From: an uncultured Clostridia bacterium
GTDB taxonomy: Bacteria; Bacillota; Clostridia; Oscillospirales; Ruminococcaceae
Direction of reading: 5' to 3'
DNA: 33,900 nt
Assembly: GCA_947627465.1 (NCBI GenBank)
Contig: CANQWD010000029.1
Coordinates: forward strand, 1-33,900
Shown here: positions 30,693-33,900 of the stretch, piece after piece
How the letters are laid out: every line of letters starts with the position of its first letter
How positions within the stretch are numbered: position 1 is the first letter of the stretch
Made by a program: the position numbers and the translations under genes
The notes under the pieces: generated by a model
The model's input: the letters and a program-made list of their open reading frames with translations, nothing else
The model's database searches: none
Told to the model about the DNA's origin: nothing

Positions 30693-32828
30693 TTATTCGT
30701 TCGATTGAGCCGCCTGCGCCTTGCGCTTAGCCTCGATGTCCGCAAGCGCGTCCTTTCTCGAAAGATTTATTCTGCCTTGGCTGTCGATCTCCATTACCTT
30801 GACGATGATCTCATCGCCGACGGAAACGACGTCCTCCACCTTTTCAACGCGGTGATTTTCCAATTTGGAAATGTGAACCATGCCGTCCTTGCCGGGTGCT
30901 ATCTCGACAAACGCGCCGAAGTTCATGATCTTTACTACCTTGCCCTTGTAGATAGCGCCTATCTCCGGCGGGTTTACTATCGTGTGGATAACCTGAACGC
31001 ACGCGTTCGCTTTCGCGAGATCCGTGCCGCAGATGAATACGTTGCCGTCCTCGTCCACGTCGATCTTGCACTCGAAATCCGCGCAGAGCTTCTGAATGAC
31101 TTTGCCGCCCTTACCGATAACGTCGCTGATCTTCTCCACGGGCACTTTGGTCGTAAGCATTTTCGGAGCGTACTTGCCGACTGTCTCGCGCGGCGCGGGA
31201 ATTGCTTTCAGCATAACCTCGTCGAGTATATAATCGCGGGCTTTGTGCGTTTTTTCAAACGCGCTCTTGATTATCTCGGGAGTAAGACCGTCTATTTTCA
31301 AATCCATTTGGATAGCGGTGATACCGTCATGAGTTCCCGCTACCTTGAAATCCATATCGCCAAAGAAGTCCTCGACGCCTTGAATGTCTACCATAGTCAT
31401 CCAGCGTTCACCCTCGGTGATAAGTCCGCAGGAAATTCCCGCAACGGGCTTCTTTATCGGAACGCCTGCGTCCATAAGCGCAAGCGTGGAACCGCATACC
31501 GAACCTTGCGACGTGGAGCCGTTGGAACTTAAAACCTCGGATACAAGGCGAATAGCGTAAGGGAACTCATCAACGCTCGGGATAACCGGCACGAGAGCGC
31601 GTTCCGCAAGTGCGCCGTGACCTATTTCACGTCTGCCGGGACCTCTGGACGCTTTTGTTTCGCCCACGGAATACGCGGGGAAATTGTAGTGGTGGATATA
31701 GCGCTTGTTCGTCTCCTCGTCAAGACCCTCAAGCTTCTGCGCGTCCGAAACGGGTCCGAGCGTGCAGACCGTCATTACCTGCGTTTGTCCGCGCGTGAAG
31801 ATACCCGAGCCGTGAACTCTCGGCAAAACGCCGACTTCCGCCGCAAGCGGACGTATCTCGTCAAGCTTTCTTCCGTCGACGCGCTTGCCGTCGTCCAAAA
31901 GCCAGCGTCTTACAACGAACTTCTGCAATTTGTACATACACTCGTCGATCATCGCGGTCTGCTCGGGGTACTGCTCGTCAAACTTCTCGTGAACTTCCGC
32001 GTAGATCGGCTGCAAGCGCTCCTCGCGGATATTCTTGTCGTCCGTATCCATAGCGTAGCGCACTTTTTCGATAGCGAAATCGGAGATCGCTTCAAACATA
32101 TCATGGTCGACTTCCATGCTCTCGAAAGAGAACTTTGGCTTGCCTATCTGCGCCTGAATGTCTTTGATAAACGGGATAAGCGTGTTTACTATCTCGTTGT
32201 GACCCGCCATGATCGCTTCAAACATCAGGTCATCGGGCACCTCGTTCGCGCCCGCTTCTATCATAACCACTTTCTTTTCGGAAGAAGCGACCGTCAAGTT
32301 CAAATCGGACTTCGTTCTTTGCTCCGCATTCGGCATAAGGACGATCTCACCGTCCACCAAGCCCACGGAAATACCGCCGATAGGTCCGTTCCACGGAACG
32401 TCCGATATCGACACTGCTATCGAAGCGCCTATCATTCCCATAATTTCGGGCGAACAATCGGGGTCTACGGAGAGCACCGTCATCGTTATCGCCACGTCGT
32501 TGCGCATATCTTTCGGGAAAAGCGGGCGCATGGGGCGGTCGACCACTCTCGAAGTCAGAATTGCTTTCTCGCTCGGCTTGCCCTCGCGGCGCAAAAATCC
32601 GCCCGGAATTTTTCCCACGGCGTAGAGCTTTTCCTCGTAATCCACGGAAAGCGGGAAGAAATCCACGCCCTCGCGCGGCTTCGGACTTGCGGCGACGTTC
32701 ACCATAACCACGGTCTCGCCGTATCTTACCCAGCAGGAGCCGTTCGCCAGACCGCATACCTTTCCCGTTTCAACGGTAAGTTCGCGCCCCGCGAATGTGG
32801 TTTTGAATACCTTGTAATTCTCAAACAT
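30693..32828 (-). CDS. pnp: polyribonucleotide nucleotidyltransferase
   Basis: 711 residues, normal for PNPase. Two RNase PH domains with an all-helical linker; the second PH domain carries the active phosphate site region (GSSTSQGS-like GSTSQGSVCGSTLALMDAG). A KH domain (VIGKGGKVIQKL) and an S1 domain (GKVVKIMNFGAFVEIAPGKD) finish the protein. It degrades RNA from the 3' end by phosphorolysis. Directly downstream of rpsO, the classic arrangement, with a hairpin between the two. Confidence 0.98.
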   Translation of the reverse strand: MFENYKVFKTTFAGRELTVETGKVCGLANGSCWVRYGETVVMVNVAASPKPREGVDFFPLSVDYEEKLYAVGKIPGGFLRREGKPSEKAILTSRVVDRPMRPLFPKDMRNDVAITMTVLSVDPDCSPEIMGMIGASIAVSISDVPWNGPIGGISVGLVDGEIVLMPNAEQRTKSDLNLTVASSEKKVVMIEAGANEVPDDLMFEAIMAGHNEIVNTLIPFIKDIQAQIGKPKFSFESMEVDHDMFEAISDFAIEKVRYAMDTDDKNIREERLQPIYAEVHEKFDEQYPEQTAMIDECMYKLQKFVVRRWLLDDGKRVDGRKLDEIRPLAAEVGVLPRVHGSGIFTRGQTQVMTVCTLGPVSDAQKLEGLDEETNKRYIHHYNFPAYSVGETKASRGPGRREIGHGALAERALVPVIPSVDEFPYAIRLVSEVLSSNGSTSQGSVCGSTLALMDAGVPIKKPVAGISCGLITEGERWMTMVDIQGVEDFFGDMDFKVAGTHDGITAIQMDLKIDGLTPEIIKSAFEKTHKARDYILDEVMLKAIPAPRETVGKYAPKMLTTKVPVEKISDVIGKGGKVIQKLCADFECKIDVDEDGNVFICGTDLAKANACVQVIHTIVNPPEIGAIYKGKVVKIMNFGAFVEIAPGKDGMVHISKLENHRVEKVEDVVSVGDEIIVKVMEIDSQGRINLSRKDALADIEAKRKAQAAQSNE

Positions 32829-32856
32829 ATTTAAAATCCTTTCGGCTTAAATTCGC

Positions 32857-32881
32857 AAAAAGGGCAGAAAAAATCCTGCCC
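32857..32881 (-). terminator. terminator-like hairpin between rpsO and pnp
   Basis: On the minus strand GGGCAG, a loop of eight bases mostly T, CTGCCC, then five T. The stem is only 6 bp, so partial termination with read-through into pnp is likely, as known for other rpsO-pnp operons. Confidence 0.6.
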
Positions 32882-32904
32882 CCGTGCCCCGTGCTTCAAA
32901 GCAA

Positions 32905-33171
32905 TTACTTACGCAATCCGAGCTTCGCAACGATAGCGCGGTAACGCTCGATATCCTTCTTCTGAAGGTAGTTCAAAAGGTTTCTTCTGCGGCCTACCAT
33001 TTTCAAAAGACCGCGTGTGGAATGGTGGTCTTTCTTGTGTACCTTGATGTGCTCGGTAAGGTCGTTTATTCTCTTGGTGAGAATGGCGATCTGTACCTCG
33101 GGCGAGCCGGTATCGTTGTCGTGCTTGCGGTTTGCTTCGATAACCGCTGTTTTTTCTTCTTTTCTTAACAT
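32905..33171 (-). CDS. rpsO: ribosomal protein S15
   Basis: 88 residues, typical. [39 protein letters not shown] and [15 protein letters not shown] are invariant S15 stretches, including the residues contacting 16S rRNA. It binds the central domain of 16S rRNA early in 30S assembly. RBS GAGGTG precedes ATG. The leader is about 210 bases long and contains a MITE, which matters because S15 often controls its own mRNA leader. Confidence 0.98.
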   Translation of the reverse strand: MLRKEEKTAVIEANRKHDNDTGSPEVQIAILTKRINDLTEHIKVHKKDHHSTRGLLKMVGRRRNLLNYLQKKDIERYRAIVAKLGLRK

Positions 33172-33182
33172 AATAACACCTC

Positions 33183-33248
33183 ATTAGTATAGTCCGCGTT
33201 CACAGCAAAGGGGCGTTGGTGTTTCTCCGTTTCGGAGCTTATACTAAT
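33183..33248 (-). promoter_or_regulatory. rpsO leader hairpin formed with a MITE end
   Basis: On the rpsO RNA, ATTAGTATA from the MITE end (plus positions 33240-33248) can pair with TATACTAAT (33183-33191), which lies immediately before the Shine-Dalgarno GAGGTG (33177-33182). The loop between holds a small hairpin CTCCG-AAA-CGGAG. The pairing is seen; an effect on translation is inferred. Confidence 0.5.
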
Positions 33249-33334
33249 TTACAATCAAAGTATAGACAAAAAATAAAACCTAACGCCTTGCAATAACACA
33301 AATGTTAGCCCATACGCCGATCACAAATTAGTAT
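33241..33334. mobile_element. MITE, family A, copy 2, in the rpsO leader
   Basis: 94 bases with 10-bp ends ATACTAATTT (33241-33250) and AAATTAGTAT (33325-33334). After the left end it reads CAATCAAAGTATAGA, matching the AAATCAACGTATAGA of the copy at 5933-6025; the middle differs. It lies between the rpsO promoter and start, so it is transcribed. No coding capacity. Confidence 0.86.
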
Positions 33335-33387
33335 CATACCCGCATTCCGTGGAGCGGTAGTTTCCGCTGCGTTTGCACAGCATCTAT

Positions 33388-33416
33388 ATTATAACACATT
33401 TTTTTCGATTTGTAAA
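33388..33416 (-). promoter_or_regulatory. rpsO promoter
   Basis: On the minus strand TTTACA (33411-33416), 17 bases, TATAAT (33388-33393). It fires leftward through the MITE into rpsO and pnp. Confidence 0.82.
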
Positions 33417-33479
33417 GGGGGTTTTAAAGATTTTTTATTCCCAAATTGTTATTTATAACAATTGAGTTATCTTGGCTTT

Positions 33480-33523
33480 GCGCAAGTATACGAAGTCCTT
33501 TCAAAGCGGAAGTATACTTGTGC
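33480..33523. promoter_or_regulatory. dyad upstream of the right-edge promoter
   Basis: GCGCAAGTATAC (33480-33491) and GTATACTTGTGC (33512-33523) form an inverted repeat with one mismatch across 20 bases. It lies just before a perfect promoter firing rightward. Each half contains the self-complementary GTATAC. It could be an operator or the end of a short element. Confidence 0.55.
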
Positions 33524-33531
33524 TTGAAGTG

Positions 33532-33560
33532 TTGACAAAATGAAAATAATGTTGTATAAT
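33532..33560 (+). promoter_or_regulatory. consensus promoter at right edge
   Basis: TTGACA (33532-33537), 17 bases, TATAAT (33555-33560), both boxes perfect. It leads into two short reading frames with strong ribosome binding sites. Confidence 0.88.
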
Positions 33561-33583
33561 ATAATCAATGGTTGGGAGGTGAT

Positions 33584-33688
33584 ATGAAATTCAAATATCA
33601 ATGGTTAAACGGTAATATAATTAGTGGATGGGAGGTAATATGGTTTACAAATGTGATTCAAATGGCGCGGCTACCACATATCCTATAA
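33584..33688 (+). CDS. possible 34-residue peptide
   Basis: MKFKYQWLNGNIISGW onward, ending MARLPHIL. It follows GGGAGGTGAT and the consensus promoter, so it is likely to be translated. Aromatic and hydrophobic, no clear signal or span. Its second half overlaps the start of the next small frame in another phase. AT-rich compared with the rest of the window. Could be a small regulator, a leader peptide, or noise downstream of a promoter. Confidence 0.4.
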   Translation: MKFKYQWLNGNIISGWEVIWFTNVIQMARLPHIL

Positions 33689-33789
33689 CATACATTTCCG
33701 ATTATGAGTTTACGGGAAATATGGCTAAGATAAAAAAGAAAAACGTAATTGTCTCAAAAAAATCTTCTGTAAAATATATTCAAGCTTAA
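33640..33789 (+). CDS. possible 49-residue basic peptide
   Basis: MVYKCDSNGAATTYPI onward to KKSSVKYIQA, with a strongly basic second half (MAKIKKKNVIVSKK). It follows GGGAGGTAAT, a second copy of the binding site and surrounding bases seen before the 34-residue frame (ATGGTTGGGAGGTGATATG against GTGGATGGGAGGTAATATG). Not recognised. The remaining 33790-33900 holds no gene with a start. Confidence 0.42.
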   Translation: MVYKCDSNGAATTYPITYISDYEFTGNMAKIKKKNVIVSKKSSVKYIQA

Positions 33790-33900
33790 CATCGAACTTG
33801 TGTGAAAGGATTTGGTATTTTGTAGATAGATTGTCAACCCAAGTGCAACAAATTTCACCAAAATTTCATCAAGAGCTCAGCTGGGGTAAGGAAGTTTAAA

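Noticed and set aside
31617-32834. 405-codon frame opposite pnp
   Set aside because: Antisense shadow of pnp; residue content is rich in Arg, His and Leu as expected from a mirror frame.
33790-33899. Open frame ending RLSTQVQQISPKF to TAA 33897-33899
   Set aside because: No start codon with a binding site in the frame and no recognised family; could be a fragment but not supportable.

Overview
The window looks like a chromosomal segment of a Gram-positive, probably endospore-forming member of the Clostridia (Oscillospiraceae/Ruminococcaceae-like). The reasons are a T-box leader on the trp operon, strong GGAGG-type ribosome binding sites, consensus sigma-A promoters, a spoVS gene, a YmdB phosphodiesterase and a DUF624/YesL-type protein. 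Genus cannot be fixed from sequence reading alone. No rRNA, tRNA, CRISPR array or complete insertion sequence was seen.

Left part (1-13.8 kb, + strand): a tryptophan operon. A consensus promoter drives a T-box leader whose likely specifier codon is TGG and whose acceptor-binding bulge matches tRNA-Trp. Then come trpE, trpG, trpD, trpC and trpF. Between trpF and trpB lies a block of about 6 kb that has nothing to do with tryptophan synthesis: a broken methyltransferase gene, a metallophosphoesterase, a GNAT remnant and an intact GNAT gene, a SUKH (SMI1/KNR4) protein, a PARG-like TIGR02452 protein, a DUF4253 protein, two unknown small proteins and an FMN reductase-like flavoprotein. trpB and trpA close the operon. 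The trpD-trpC gap holds a contiguous four-stem (cloverleaf) palindrome.

Middle (13.6-17.6 kb): a patch of accessory DNA. It has a MITE, a small zinc-ribbon gene divergent from an XRE-type regulator, a cluster of strong palindromes (a 20-bp G-rich inverted repeat, a three-way-junction palindrome and a 10-bp hairpin with a GAA loop), an isolated phage-type terminase pair, and a patatin-like phospholipase gene.

Right part (17.7-33.2 kb, mostly - strand): housekeeping and regulatory genes. They are a membrane-tethered ECF sigma factor, a uridine-kinase-like protein, asparaginase, spoVS, ymdB, purA, a DUF624 membrane protein and a 33-aa membrane peptide (one operon behind a consensus promoter). 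Further along are a 980-aa single-span membrane protein next to a small sigma-like gene, aspS, pnp and rpsO. A small lipoprotein gene with seven 21-bp repeats faces pnp. At the far right edge a perfect TTGACA-N17-TATAAT promoter leads into two tiny, AT-rich reading frames.

The most informative observation is a methyltransferase gene overlapping trpF. It is broken by two different MITEs plus one nonsense codon. Removing each MITE with one copy of its target duplication gives a single 279-residue frame that regains ATGA coupling to the next gene. Both MITE families have a second copy in the window, one of them inside the transcribed leader of rpsO. The multi-arm palindromes with GNA triloops at 4.1 and 14.6 kb may be a REP-like mobile family and are the best candidates for something undescribed.
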